Positions 7,904-18,166 of a stretch of 64,000 nucleotides of DNA are shown here, in pieces. Position 1 is the stretch's first letter; each line of letters starts with the position of its first letter. The stretch spans positions 310,001-374,000 of the forward strand of contig DASPIR010000023.1 of the NCBI GenBank assembly GCA_035628995.1, in the 5' to 3' direction. Under the pieces are notes generated by a model. That model was not told where the DNA came from. It saw only the letters and a program-made list of their open reading frames with translations, and ran no database searches. The translations under genes were made by a program, and so were the position numbers. The stretch is from Clostridia bacterium. GTDB lineage: Bacteria > Bacillota > Clostridia > Lutisporales > Lutisporaceae.

Positions 7904-8518
7904 TTAAATTACTCCCAAACTCTTAAGTAAAATTTCGAATGAATCCTCATCTGGAATCAAGAAAAAGTTTCCTTTTACATGATTTGTACCCTCATTAAAG
8001 TCAGTTTCAATAAGCATAACCTTATCCCCAACCTGTCCAAAGAGTATGACAGGTACGCTCAAAATTGCTCCCGCCATATCCATTGCCAGGGAAGGTATTG
8101 ATACGATAAGCTTCAGATTTGTTAAAGTCGATAATGAAGACAAGTAAGAACCCGCTAAAATATTGCCGACTTCCTGCAATGCAGAAAAATCCATCTCATC
8201 CAATTCTCCATCATCATCCGGTTTGCCCATAAGTAAACTTGTCAGTAGTTTAGCAGATTTTTTGTCAAGCAAAAACATTATGCTCCCAGTTATATCGCCG
8301 GTTACTTTGAAGTAAATGCCTATTACCTCGACTTCAGGTCCGCCTACCAGCTCAGAAACATTTTTAAACTCTAGGATATTGACCTTTGGAACGTCCATAT
8401 CGATTCTTTTGGATATCATTTTGGATAAAGCCGTAGCGGCATTGCCTGCTCCAATATTCCCTATCTCCCTTAAGACATCAATTTGAAGACTGTTTAAATC
8501 GTCAATTGATATACCCAT
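7904..8518 (-). CDS. cheC: CheY-P phosphatase CheC
   Basis: 204 aa. It carries two copies of the CheC/CheX/FliY active-site pattern D/S-x3-E-x2-N-x22-P: D14-E18-N21-P44 and S112-E116-N119 with its proline 23 residues later. Both motifs are intact, so both sites are predicted to be active. It dephosphorylates CheY-P and, bound to CheD, modulates receptor deamidation in the B. subtilis-type adaptation system. Confidence 0.95.
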   Translation of the reverse strand: MGISIDDLNSLQIDVLREIGNIGAGNAATALSKMISKRIDMDVPKVNILEFKNVSELVGGPEVEVIGIYFKVTGDITGSIMFLLDKKSAKLLTSLLMGKPDDDGELDEMDFSALQEVGNILAGSYLSSLSTLTNLKLIVSIPSLAMDMAGAILSVPVILFGQVGDKVMLIETDFNEGTNHVKGNFFLIPDEDSFEILLKSLGVI

Positions 8519-8562
8519 TACATCACGTCCTTTTCTCTAACGAATAGGATAGATTCCCTTTT

Positions 8563-9006
8563 TTATACTGCGGAGTTGGTAACTATTTTCACTATATCCA
8601 ACAATATGATGAGTCTTTGTCCGACTTTACCTATACCATAAATATTCCCTTGGTCTACGCTTCCAACTCCATCCGGTGCTTCTTCTATAGCTTCACTGCT
8701 TATATCTATTACCTCGGAGGAAGTGTCGACAACTAACCCAACAGTAATGTCATCAACTGAAACTATTATGATTCTAGTACTGTTATTTTCAGCACCCTCA
8801 GAAAGGTTGAATTTTTTTCGAAGTTCAATTACAGGAATGACTTCACCTCTGAGATTTATTACGCCGCGTACAAAATGTGCTGCTTTGGGAACTCTGGTTA
8901 TACTCATCATTTCCTTGATTTCTTTAACTCTTAAGATATCGATTCCATATTCCTCATTTTCCAATCTAAATACAACGTATTGCTTTATATATGCTGCCGT
9001 TTCCAT
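8563..9006 (-). CDS. cheW: Chemotaxis coupling protein
   Basis: 147 aa CheW-domain protein linking receptors to CheA. Typical features are QYVVFRLENEEYGIDI near the start, RGVINLRGEVIPVIELRKKF in the middle and VGLVVD near the end. The ATG at 9006 follows GGGGGTG and lies 14 bases after the cheA stop; an in-frame start 12 codons upstream would sit inside cheA and is rejected. Confidence 0.95.
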   Translation of the reverse strand: METAAYIKQYVVFRLENEEYGIDILRVKEIKEMMSITRVPKAAHFVRGVINLRGEVIPVIELRKKFNLSEGAENNSTRIIIVSVDDITVGLVVDTSSEVIDISSEAIEEAPDGVGSVDQGNIYGIGKVGQRLIILLDIVKIVTNSAV

Positions 9007-9019
9007 TGTGTGCACCCCC

Positions 9020-11038
9020 TTATACCAAAGAATTTGTATCAACGATTAATGCTACCTGTCCATCGCCTAGGATGGTTGCGCCTGCTATAAATTTGATACC
9101 TGACAAGAATTTGCCCAAGGTCTTTATTACTATTTCCTGCTGTCCGATCAAGCTGTCCACAATGAATGCTGCATTCTTATCGCCTTTTTTCACAACAACA
9201 GCGGTAAGTTCTTCACTTGCATCACTATTAACATTAGCGACCTCCAGCATCCTTCCCAGTCTTACAATCGGTATTACGCTGTTTCTGTTCAGTACAACAT
9301 CCTGCCCATGTACGTTCCTTATGGTTGATGCGTTTATAGTTGTAATATCTCTAATTACATTTAGTGGTAATGCATACTTCTCATCACCGATTGTAACAAG
9401 AAGCGCCTGAATGATAGCAAGAGTGAGAGGCAGTCTTATTATGAACTTGCTTCCTTTTCCCTTTGAGTTTTCTACTTCTACTATACCGTTAAGGGATTCT
9501 ATCTTTGTCTTAACAACATCAAGTCCAACTCCTCTGCCTGAGAGGTCAGAAATCTTATCTGCAGTGCTGAAACCAGGTCTGAACAGCAGTTCAATAGCAT
9601 CTTTCTCATCCAGTTCACTGGCTTCGTTCACTGAAATAAGTCCTCTTTCTATTGCCTTTTTCTTCACTTTCTCTACATCTATGCCTTTTCCATCATCTTC
9701 AACTTCAATAACTACACTGTTTCCATCCTGGTAAGCCCTAAGATTAACTATTCCGGTGGCTGTCTTGTTGACTTTGACTCTTTCTTCCCTCTCTTCAATT
9801 CCATGGTCTATGGCGTTTCTAATCAAGTGTATAAGAGGATCGCCGATTTCATCTATAACTGTTCTGTCCAGTTCTGTCTCTTCACCCGACATATTGAGGG
9901 TTATATCCTTTGAAAGATCTTTGGACAAGTCTCTTACCATTCTGGGGAACCTATTGAATACTCTTTCTATCGGTACCATTCTTACCTTCATAACTGCATC
10001 ATGCAGGCTGGTAGTGATTCTTTCCAGATATTCTACTGCTTCTGTCATATCTTGATTCTTTGAATCATTGCCGACGCCTTCAAGTCTTGTTTTTATAATT
10101 ATAAGCTCGCTTACAAGGTTCATAAGGTTGTCCAGCCTGTCAATATCCACCCTTACTGTTTTGCCCATTTTGGCCTTTTTGCCGGCTGTCTCTTCATTAT
10201 TTTCTTTTTCATCCCCCGAAGTCGCTGGTGTATCTTTTTCCACTGCAGAATCAAGCTCAATATTCTGATTACTCTCTGCTTCAGCAGCTACTTCGATTTT
10301 TTCAAATCTTGCCTCAATTATTTCTGAGATAGATTCCAATTCTTTCTTTATTAAAGCTTCAGGTTCTTTTGTAACAATTGCTATTGTAAATTCATTATCA
10401 AATTTTTCGTCTTCAATATCCTCAACCTTTGGTACTGCTTTGAATATCTCAGCATATCTCTCTACAGTCTGAAAAACAATAAAGGCTCTGGCAGATTTCA
10501 GCATGCAGTCACTTGCAAGCATCACTCTAACTTTATAAACCCCCATACCCTGTTGTGTTGCTTTTCTTACTATGTTTTCATCGTATTGATTCAGCTTCAT
10601 CAATTCATCCTGTTTGCCAGGAGCAGCCTCAACCTTCTTCACTTCTTCTGCTGGTTTTTTCAAAAGTATCCCATTAAGACTTGCAATAATGGCATCTGCC
10701 TTATTGCTGCCTTCTTGCCCGGTGCTGGAGATTGTGCCAATAGAATTATCCAAATAGTCAAGACACTCAAACAAAATATCTACAATTGAGGTATTTACAT
10801 CAACCTTGCTATTTCTAATGGCATCCAGTACATCTTCCATTCGATGAGTGAGGCTTGTAATCCCTGTATAGCCCATTGTTCCTGCCATACCTTTTAGTGT
10901 ATGCGCTACCCTGAATATTTCATTTAGTATTTTCATATCCTTCGGGTTTGTTTCTAGGCCTAGCAAGCTCTGATTCAGCAACTGCAAATGCTCCTGCGAT
11001 TCTTCTATGAAAATTTCCATATATTGATTCATGTCCAT
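9020..11038 (-). CDS. cheA: Chemotaxis histidine kinase
   Basis: 672 aa with the full CheA layout: P1 Hpt domain with phospho-acceptor His46 (VAHTLKGMAG), P2 response-regulator-docking domain (about 165-250), a Glu/Lys-rich linker, P3 dimerisation (about 290-360), P4 ATPase with N-box LIRNAIDHGIE and G-boxes DDGKGID and GRGVGLDVV, and a C-terminal CheW-like P5. It phosphorylates CheY and CheB. Stop and cheW start are 14 bases apart. Confidence 0.97.
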   Translation of the reverse strand: MDMNQYMEIFIEESQEHLQLLNQSLLGLETNPKDMKILNEIFRVAHTLKGMAGTMGYTGITSLTHRMEDVLDAIRNSKVDVNTSIVDILFECLDYLDNSIGTISSTGQEGSNKADAIIASLNGILLKKPAEEVKKVEAAPGKQDELMKLNQYDENIVRKATQQGMGVYKVRVMLASDCMLKSARAFIVFQTVERYAEIFKAVPKVEDIEDEKFDNEFTIAIVTKEPEALIKKELESISEIIEARFEKIEVAAEAESNQNIELDSAVEKDTPATSGDEKENNEETAGKKAKMGKTVRVDIDRLDNLMNLVSELIIIKTRLEGVGNDSKNQDMTEAVEYLERITTSLHDAVMKVRMVPIERVFNRFPRMVRDLSKDLSKDITLNMSGEETELDRTVIDEIGDPLIHLIRNAIDHGIEEREERVKVNKTATGIVNLRAYQDGNSVVIEVEDDGKGIDVEKVKKKAIERGLISVNEASELDEKDAIELLFRPGFSTADKISDLSGRGVGLDVVKTKIESLNGIVEVENSKGKGSKFIIRLPLTLAIIQALLVTIGDEKYALPLNVIRDITTINASTIRNVHGQDVVLNRNSVIPIVRLGRMLEVANVNSDASEELTAVVVKKGDKNAAFIVDSLIGQQEIVIKTLGKFLSGIKFIAGATILGDGQVALIVDTNSLV

Positions 11039-11042
11039 AGTA

Positions 11043-12128
11043 TTACACCCCCATGTTTTTTAATATTTCTGCAGTTATATTATGTAAAGGAGCTATAGTA
11101 TCGATAGCGCCAATGTTTACTGCTGATTTTGGCATTCCGTATACTACGCAGGTATTCTCATCCTGCGCTACGGTTTTTCCCCCAGCTTTTTTAATCTTTA
11201 ATATGCCCTCACTACCGTCACTTCCCATACCCGTCATCATTACAGCTATGATGTCCTTATGCCCACATTCTGCCACTGAATTCATCATAACATTTACTGA
11301 TGGTCTATGTCCAGTTACTGGAGATTCCTTATTTATAGATATTTTATATTCATCATTAAGTACTTTATTAACCACCATATGGTAATCACCTGGAGCTATG
11401 TAAGCCCAACCTGGCTTTAGTACATCACCCTCTTCGGCTTCTTTGACATTTATATGTGATAAACTATCCAACCTTGCTGACAGTGATTTTGTAAAGCCTG
11501 GGGGCATATGCTGCACTACCAGCACTGCTGCAGGAATATCCTCAGGGAGTTTCGTAAGTACCTCCTGAAGTGCCCTTGGCCCCCCAGTGGAGGTGCCTAT
11601 CGCAATCAGATATTTTAAGCTTTCTTTTGAACCGACTCTTGCTGCAGTGTTTTTTTTTATTACAGGAAGAATGCCCTTGAACTGTGTCTGAGGGAAATAT
11701 CCTCCTGTTGACTTTCCTATGGAATTTATCTTCTTTGTAAGCTCATCCTTTATATGCTCTGCATCAAAGTTAAGTATTGAGGCGGTAGGTTTTGCAACAA
11801 AATCCAGAGCTCCAAGCTCAAGAGCCTTTATTGTGGCTTCACCGCCCTCATATGTTAAGCTTGAAAGCATTATTATCTTTGGTACAGGTCTTAGCTTCAT
11901 AAGCTCAGCCAGTGTCTCCAGACCATTCATAACAGGCATTTCAACATCTAGCGTAATTATATCCGGCTTCACGGCTATTGCCTTCTCCATACCTTCCTTG
12001 CCATTTCTTGCTGTAGCTGCTACTTCAATATTTCCATCACTATTCAGCATATCAGAGATTATTCTTCTCATAAATGCTGAATCATCTATTATAAGTACTC
12101 TAATTTTTTTATCTGCAGAGGTAACCAT
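11043..12128 (-). CDS. cheB: Chemoreceptor methylesterase/deamidase response regulator
   Basis: 361 aa. N-terminal receiver domain with phosphorylatable Asp61 (ITLDVEMPVMNGL) and a C-terminal methylesterase domain from about 165, with the catalytic Ser in GTSTGGPRAL, His in VVQHMPPGF and Asp in MTGMGSDGSEG. Removes methyl groups from receptors in adaptation. The matching methyltransferase cheR is not in this window. Confidence 0.96.
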   Translation of the reverse strand: MVTSADKKIRVLIIDDSAFMRRIISDMLNSDGNIEVAATARNGKEGMEKAIAVKPDIITLDVEMPVMNGLETLAELMKLRPVPKIIMLSSLTYEGGEATIKALELGALDFVAKPTASILNFDAEHIKDELTKKINSIGKSTGGYFPQTQFKGILPVIKKNTAARVGSKESLKYLIAIGTSTGGPRALQEVLTKLPEDIPAAVLVVQHMPPGFTKSLSARLDSLSHINVKEAEEGDVLKPGWAYIAPGDYHMVVNKVLNDEYKISINKESPVTGHRPSVNVMMNSVAECGHKDIIAVMMTGMGSDGSEGILKIKKAGGKTVAQDENTCVVYGMPKSAVNIGAIDTIAPLHNITAEILKNMGV

Positions 12129-12130
12129 AT

Positions 12131-12799
12131 TTATACTAACCCTTTCTTTATCAGCCTGCGCTGTTCCTCAAATATATATTTGGAAACCTCATTTCTTTCA
12201 AAATCACTCATCCTGTCAAATCTTACACCATAACCATATGGTGCTCTGGAATTTCCAGTGAGAGTTCTACGAACGACTATTCCAAATACTATCAGCTTCT
12301 TGCCATTCAAATTGAGCGTAATTTCAAGCATATCCTTTTCCTGCAGCTCTTTAACAGAACTGAGATGAAGTCCTCCAGCGCTGATATCATGCAGATTGCA
12401 TCTGAATTTTTCACTATACTTTCTTGCCTTAAGGTCTTCTACTTGCGCAGCTTCAACATCTTTCATAAGCTTTAGCCTGTAGAAATCTCTCCTTTGTATC
12501 TTGTTTATTTCCGTAAGCAATTTCAGCCTATAAAGCGGTATTTTACCGAAAAGCCTTTCATGTAGAACAGCTCTAAGCTCATACACGGCTTCACCCTTTG
12601 ATGATACTACTAGCTTTAACATAGTATCTTGTTTCAGGTAAATATCTTGATTCTTATGTATAGGTATTAACACATCTAAATAATCATTATTATGAAGCTC
12701 AATCACCTGACTTGTGTATCCATGCAGGTGCCCGCTTGCATCTATATATTCCATTAGAATTTTTTCTCCAACTGTGAAATATTTCTTCAAGTCAAACAT
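12131..12799 (-). CDS. PilZ/YcgR-type c-di-GMP receptor
   Basis: 222 aa. N-terminal YcgR-like beta domain (about 1-95) and a C-terminal PilZ domain. The c-di-GMP-binding signature is present: QRRDFYR (Arg103, Arg104, Arg108) and D138-x-S-x-x-G (HDISAGGLHL). In Bacillus (YpfA/MotI) and E. coli (YcgR) such proteins slow or disengage the flagellar motor when c-di-GMP rises. Its insertion between flhG and cheB, 3 bases before cheB, supports a motility role. Which motor part it contacts is not shown. Confidence 0.88.
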   Translation of the reverse strand: MFDLKKYFTVGEKILMEYIDASGHLHGYTSQVIELHNNDYLDVLIPIHKNQDIYLKQDTMLKLVVSSKGEAVYELRAVLHERLFGKIPLYRLKLLTEINKIQRRDFYRLKLMKDVEAAQVEDLKARKYSEKFRCNLHDISAGGLHLSSVKELQEKDMLEITLNLNGKKLIVFGIVVRRTLTGNSRAPYGYGVRFDRMSDFERNEVSKYIFEEQRRLIKKGLV

Positions 12800-12905
12800 A
12801 CCGATTCTCCTTAAGAAGTAAATAGTACAAGTATATGTTCCATTTGCTCATACTTGCGTTTATATGCTGTAATCATTATAAAACTTTTGAAGAAATTCGT
12901 ATGAG

Positions 12906-13808
12906 CTAATTAAATAAGTTGGTGAGCTTGTTTATGAATACTTTTATTCCGGACGCCGAATTTGTGCTTAGCTCTTTATTATCCATAAGCGTTAGAGCTA
13001 TGTCATTCAGATTCTTTGAAGCTTCGCTTCTGCTGAAACTTATTACAAAGGGCTGCTGGATCTTCACTGCTTTTGTTACATTAGCATCATTCAGAATGTA
13101 ACCCAGCTTCTGCAGCTTAACACCAAGGAATTTCTGAGTTACAACATTAAGCTTATCCAATATGTTGAAGGCTTCAGCAGCATTATCAGCCCTATTTACT
13201 ACAACCTTAATTATCTTCATTTTGTCTTTATGTGTAATTGTTTTTATCAGAGCATATGCATCTGTTATTGATGTAGGTTCGGGCGTAGTCACCAGTATGA
13301 CCTCTCTGGCCGCATGCACAAAGCTTATGACATTATCCGACAGCCCTGCTCCAGTGTCTATTAGTATTATATCAGCTTCCTCATCAAGCTTTCCAAGCTT
13401 CATCAGTAAATCTACCAGCTGAGTTTTGTTAAGCTTTACCAGCTCTTGAACTCCCGATCCTCCCGAAATGAATTTTACTCCGTTTGGACCCTCCTCAAGT
13501 ATCTCAAGTATATCCTTGTTGCTGTTTATTACATCAGATAAATTGTATTTGGACATTTTGCCCATTACTACATCTACATTTGACAAACCAAGGTCAGCAT
13601 CTATTATCACTACTCTGAGACCCATTTGTGCAAATTTTATACCCAGGTTAACGGTAAAATTTGTCTTTCCTACACCGCCTTTACCGCTGGTTATCGTAAT
13701 TACTCTTGATCCCGGTTTATCAGTCAAGCTGCCTGTGCTTTTCTCATCATCTTTATAATCCTTAATGCTGCTAATTATCTCTCTTAGTCTCTCAGCTTGA
13801 TCTTTCAT
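12906..13808 (-). CDS. flhG: Flagellar number/placement ATPase FlhG (YlxH, MinD-like)
   Basis: 300 aa ParA/MinD-family ATPase. It has the deviant Walker A motif SGKGGVGKTN (about 41-50), switch ADLGLSN and Walker B-like DIILIDTGAG. The N-terminus MKDQAERLRE contains the DQAxxLR activator helix that stimulates the FlhF GTPase. A C-terminal amphipathic membrane-binding helix (VFINKLTNLF) is visible. The start overlaps flhF by 17 bases. It controls flagellar number together with FlhF. Confidence 0.93.
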   Translation of the reverse strand: MKDQAERLREIISSIKDYKDDEKSTGSLTDKPGSRVITITSGKGGVGKTNFTVNLGIKFAQMGLRVVIIDADLGLSNVDVVMGKMSKYNLSDVINSNKDILEILEEGPNGVKFISGGSGVQELVKLNKTQLVDLLMKLGKLDEEADIILIDTGAGLSDNVISFVHAAREVILVTTPEPTSITDAYALIKTITHKDKMKIIKVVVNRADNAAEAFNILDKLNVVTQKFLGVKLQKLGYILNDANVTKAVKIQQPFVISFSRSEASKNLNDIALTLMDNKELSTNSASGIKVFINKLTNLFN

Positions 13809-15033
13809 ATAACTTATCTCCCAACAAACAATTTATTATCTTGCTATTATCTGCAATTTCAATGTCATCAGGCACGCTTTGTCCGGTAGTGATATATGAA
13901 ATAGGCTTTTTTGTAATGTAAGCAACATTTAGGATTACGCCAAAGGCGGATGTCTCATCCAGCTTAGTAAAAAGCAGCTTGTAATCATCTAGAAAACTGT
14001 AGCTCTTTATTATCTCTATGCAGTCTGAAAATTTTGTCGTGGCACTCATTACCAGGTACACTTCATAGTCAATACTGGATTTTATAAGAGTCTTCAATTC
14101 CATAAGCTGATATTTATCCTTATGGCTTCTGCCTGCAGTATCAACAAGTATCAAATCCTTATTGCTGTAAGTCTCTATAGCATTAAGAATTTCTGCCGGT
14201 GTATATATTATGGATAAAGGAACCCCGATTATCTCGCTGTACGTCTTAAGCTGTTCAACCGCTGCTATTCTGTATGTATCAGAGGTTATAAGAGCAACCT
14301 TCTTTTTCTCTGTCAAAACCATGTTTGCCGCTAGCTTGGCAAGGGTAGTTGTCTTTCCGACCCCAGTTGGACCTATTACAATTATTACCTTTTTGTCCTT
14401 AGTGAAGGAAAATGGTTCGGGCTCCTTCATATACTTGCTTAATATATTATAGATGGTGTTCCTCACAATGGCCTCGCTTTGTTGTTTCTCGCTGTCCAAA
14501 GTCTCAATAAGCTTCTCTTTTATCTCATTGACGATTACCTTATCAACTTCATAATCTTCCAGAGCCTTTAAATATTTCTTCACTATATCAGACAGTCTAG
14601 TATTTTCATAATCTACCTTTACAGCATCATAAACCTTGTTGAGCATGTTTTTGAGCTCCATAAAATCCTGCTGCAGCAGCTCTTTGTCATCGTTATGTGT
14701 TTGCTGCTTGATGCTCTCCCTTGGCACATTCTTCTGAACCTGCATATTTGCATTAAGCTCGCTTATAAAGCTGCTTGCACTATTGTTATTGTACTCCTCT
14801 TTAATATGCTGCGCTGAAGGCCTTATATCTTGAGCTTTGTTCTGCTTGGCACCTGATGAAATATCACTGTCGATGGTTGCAACAACTTCAACAAGCGGCT
14901 TCGAAAAGAAACCCATCAAGCCCTGCTTTCTGATCTTTCTGGTATTTAATATTATTGCGTCTCTGCCCAGGTCCGATTTTACTTTTTGCAATGCCTCCTG
15001 AGCTGTTTCTCCCACATATCTTTTTACTTTCAC
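13792..15033 (-). CDS. flhF: Flagellar SRP-like GTPase FlhF
   Basis: 413 aa: variable N-terminal basic domain, helical N domain (about 165-210) and SRP-type G domain with [27 protein letters not shown] and FTKLDE motifs. It recruits early basal-body parts to the assembly site. The start is GTG, and its G is also the last base of the flhA stop (TAGTG overlap), implying tight coupling. Confidence 0.95.
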   Translation of the reverse strand: MKVKRYVGETAQEALQKVKSDLGRDAIILNTRKIRKQGLMGFFSKPLVEVVATIDSDISSGAKQNKAQDIRPSAQHIKEEYNNNSASSFISELNANMQVQKNVPRESIKQQTHNDDKELLQQDFMELKNMLNKVYDAVKVDYENTRLSDIVKKYLKALEDYEVDKVIVNEIKEKLIETLDSEKQQSEAIVRNTIYNILSKYMKEPEPFSFTKDKKVIIVIGPTGVGKTTTLAKLAANMVLTEKKKVALITSDTYRIAAVEQLKTYSEIIGVPLSIIYTPAEILNAIETYSNKDLILVDTAGRSHKDKYQLMELKTLIKSSIDYEVYLVMSATTKFSDCIEIIKSYSFLDDYKLLFTKLDETSAFGVILNVAYITKKPISYITTGQSVPDDIEIADNSKIINCLLGDKLYERSS

Positions 15034-17060
15034 TATATACTCACCACCCCTACTGATTGTACCTCAACTGATGTATCCAATTCGTTATATGACAACACTA
15101 CGAGTCCTGGGGCAACCTGATCTATCATCCTCTTAAAATAGAGTCTGACTACGGGAGATGCCAGTATGATCGGCTGCTCTCCTATTGAATTCAGTTTCTG
15201 CACCTCTTTAAGCAGATTATTGATTATCCTCTGTGCTGAACTGGGATCTAAATTAAGAAAAGAACCATATTCTGTCTGCTGCACCGAGTCCATTATTATT
15301 TGTTCCAAACCTGCATCCAATGTTATTACTTTTGCCTGTTTGTCAAATATAAAGCGTTTAGTAATATTTCTTTTCATTGATTGTCTTACATATTCCGTAA
15401 GCATGTCAGTATCTTTCGTCATTGGTGCATAATCTGCAAGTGTCTCCATTATTGTCACCATATCCCTTATGGAAACACCTTCCTTAAGCAGATTTGCCAG
15501 AACCTTTTGAACATCTCCGATGCTGAGCATCTTTGGTATGACGTCATCTACCAGTGCAGGATAGCTTTCCTTAATATTGTCTATGAGCTTTTGAACATCC
15601 TGCCTTCCAAGCAGCTCGTGAGCATAGTTCTTAATGATCTCGGTAAGATGTGTGGCAATTACAGAAGGTGGATCCACCACTGTATAACCCATCATCTCAG
15701 CTCTCTCCTTCTGATTTTCATTAATCCAAACAGCAGGTAATCCGAAGGCCGGCTCGGTAGTCTTTATTCCTTCAAGTTCGCCATCGGCAGTACCTGGGTT
15801 CATCGCCAGGAAATTATCAAACATCAGCTCGCCGCTTGCTACTTCTATGCCTTTTATTTTAATTACATATTCATTAGGTCTGAGCTGTATATTATCTCTG
15901 AGCCTTATAACAGGAACGATTACTCCCAAGTCCAGAGCACATTGTCTTCTAATCATTACTACCCTGTCCAACAAATCTCCGCCTTGACTGGCGTCAGCCA
16001 GGGGTATTATTCCATATCCAAACTCAAGCTCTATAGGGTCTACCTGTAGTAGTGTCATTACGTTTTCTGGCTTTCTGATTTCTTCAACTTCGATGTCCTG
16101 TGCTTTAATTTCCTCATCCTTCGCTGCGCTCTTTATTGTTCTTTGTAATGAGTAGCCCATGAATGCCAGGAAAGATGCAAGGATAATATTTGGTATCATC
16201 GGAAGTCCTGTAAATGCCAATAAGAATAGAGTTCCAGCTGTAATATAAAGCACTTTTGGCTCCGCTAATAACTGTGAAATAATATCAGTTCCAAGATTAG
16301 ACTCTGAAGCTGCCCTTGTTACAACCATACCTGCAGCTATTGAAATAAGCAGTGCTGGTATCTGACTGACCAAGCCATCTCCTATAGTCAATATAGTGAA
16401 TTTTGAAAGAGCTTCTGAAAAACCCAAGCCCATCTGAAGCATGCCAATAGCAAATCCGGCTGTGATATTTATAACAGTAATTATTATACCCGCTATTGCG
16501 TCACCCTTTACAAACTTGCTGGCTCCATCCATTGCTCCATAAAAATCAGCTTCCCTCTGTATCTTTTTTCGTCTGTCCTTTGCTTCAAATTCACTTATAA
16601 GTCCGGTGTTCAAATCTGCATCTATAGCCATCTGCTTACCAGGCATTGCATCGAGGGTGAATCTTGCTGAAACCTCAGCAACCCTCTCTGAACCCTTAGT
16701 GATAACCATGAACTGCACTACTATAAGAATTAAAAACATTATAAATCCGACTATCGCATTGCTGCCTGTGACAAAGTTGCCAAAGGCATTTACAACTTCT
16801 CCTGCATAGCCCGTCCCCAGTATCAGCCTTGTGGTTGAGAAGTTTAATGACAGGCGAAACAGAGTAGTTATCAGCAGCATCGTTGGAAATATAGAAAACT
16901 GCAGCGGCTCCTTAATATACATAGATAATAAAAATATTACAAGTGACAATGAAATATTCAATGTCAACAGTATATCCAGTAAAAATGTAGGCACCGGTAC
17001 TACTATAAGCATTATTATAGCTACTATTGCAATAGCTACCATATCACTAGATCTGCCCAT
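15033..17060 (-). CDS. flhA: Flagellar type III export gate protein FlhA
   Basis: 675 aa. About eight membrane helices in the first 310 residues with the conserved FHIPEP-type loop (RFTLDAMPGKQMAIDADLN, about 150-170), then a large cytoplasmic domain that docks chaperone-substrate complexes and lines the export ring. Length is normal for Firmicutes. It lies between flhB and flhF. Confidence 0.96.
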   Translation of the reverse strand: MGRSSDMVAIAIVAIIMLIVVPVPTFLLDILLTLNISLSLVIFLLSMYIKEPLQFSIFPTMLLITTLFRLSLNFSTTRLILGTGYAGEVVNAFGNFVTGSNAIVGFIMFLILIVVQFMVITKGSERVAEVSARFTLDAMPGKQMAIDADLNTGLISEFEAKDRRKKIQREADFYGAMDGASKFVKGDAIAGIIITVINITAGFAIGMLQMGLGFSEALSKFTILTIGDGLVSQIPALLISIAAGMVVTRAASESNLGTDIISQLLAEPKVLYITAGTLFLLAFTGLPMIPNIILASFLAFMGYSLQRTIKSAAKDEEIKAQDIEVEEIRKPENVMTLLQVDPIELEFGYGIIPLADASQGGDLLDRVVMIRRQCALDLGVIVPVIRLRDNIQLRPNEYVIKIKGIEVASGELMFDNFLAMNPGTADGELEGIKTTEPAFGLPAVWINENQKERAEMMGYTVVDPPSVIATHLTEIIKNYAHELLGRQDVQKLIDNIKESYPALVDDVIPKMLSIGDVQKVLANLLKEGVSIRDMVTIMETLADYAPMTKDTDMLTEYVRQSMKRNITKRFIFDKQAKVITLDAGLEQIIMDSVQQTEYGSFLNLDPSSAQRIINNLLKEVQKLNSIGEQPIILASPVVRLYFKRMIDQVAPGLVVLSYNELDTSVEVQSVGVVSI

Positions 17061-17074
17061 ATATTAGTCTCCTT

Positions 17075-18166
17075 CTATTTTTCTCTCAAGCTATATACAA
17101 ATGCCAACACTTCAGCAACAGCCTTGTATAATTCACTAGGAATTTTCTCGCCAATGTCAACGCTTTTATACAATGCTTGAGCAAGAGGCTTGTTTTCAAC
17201 AACTGGAACCTTATTTTGTTTTGCTGTTTCCTTTATCTTTTGTGCAATAAGATCCTTGCCTTTTGCAATTACCATTGGCGCTTCAGATGCTTTTGCATCA
17301 TATTTGACAGCAATTGCAAAGTGGGTCGGGTTTGTAATTATTACATCCGCATTAGGGACTTCTGCCATCATTCTTCTTAAAGACAGCTGTCTTTGCTTCT
17401 CTCTTATCTTTGACTTGATTTGCGGATTACCTTCTATCATTTTGTATTCATCTTTAATTTCCTGCTTAGACATTCTAATATTTTTTTCATAGTCCCATAT
17501 TTGATAGCCATAATCAAAAACTGATAGTACGAGAAGCACCACAGCAGCTCTTATGCCAATATTTATAATAGTGTTTCCGATAAATACACTTGTACTTTCT
17601 ATATTCATATTGAGAAGCTCAGGTACAATCTTGATATTATCATCCAAATAATCATATACTACATAGCCTATGATTCCTATTTTCAGTATTGATTTTACCA
17701 ACTCCACAAAAGCTGTCTTGGAAAACAATTTCTTAAATCCCTCAATCGGGTTCATTTTATTCAGACTGGGCATTAAGGGTTTCGTTGTAAAAACAACTCC
17801 TACCTGTAAGTAGTTAACAATAATTGCGACTAAAGCAATTATTATCAGAATCGGTGCAAGAACCTTAGCTAAAATAAGCATAAGCTGAATTAATAATTGC
17901 ATTATATTTTCAGTTGTGAATCTGGAGTCGATATCTTTTTGAAAACTAAGATAGCTTTTCATTGTAAAAATCATATCTTTGAAAATATAACCTGAAAGCA
18001 GCTTCATACTCCAGAATGAAATCAGCAATATCAACGAAGTATTCAATTCCTTACTTCTCGGAATTTGTCCCTTCTCCCGCATCTCGTGCCTTCTCTTTGC
18101 TGTTGCGGGCTCGGTTTTTTCGCCGAAAAGCTGCAGGTTTATCTTAAAATCAATTAAATAGCTCAT
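17075..18166 (-). CDS. flhB: Flagellar export switch protein FlhB
   Basis: 363 aa. N-terminal EKTEPAT signature at about 16-22, four membrane helices, and a cytoplasmic domain with the autocleavage motif NPTH at 279-282. Cleavage there switches export from rod/hook to filament substrates, with FliK as the length sensor. The start overlaps the fliR stop by 4 bases (ATGA). Confidence 0.97.
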   Translation of the reverse strand: MSYLIDFKINLQLFGEKTEPATAKRRHEMREKGQIPRSKELNTSLILLISFWSMKLLSGYIFKDMIFTMKSYLSFQKDIDSRFTTENIMQLLIQLMLILAKVLAPILIIIALVAIIVNYLQVGVVFTTKPLMPSLNKMNPIEGFKKLFSKTAFVELVKSILKIGIIGYVVYDYLDDNIKIVPELLNMNIESTSVFIGNTIINIGIRAAVVLLVLSVFDYGYQIWDYEKNIRMSKQEIKDEYKMIEGNPQIKSKIREKQRQLSLRRMMAEVPNADVIITNPTHFAIAVKYDAKASEAPMVIAKGKDLIAQKIKETAKQNKVPVVENKPLAQALYKSVDIGEKIPSELYKAVAEVLAFVYSLREK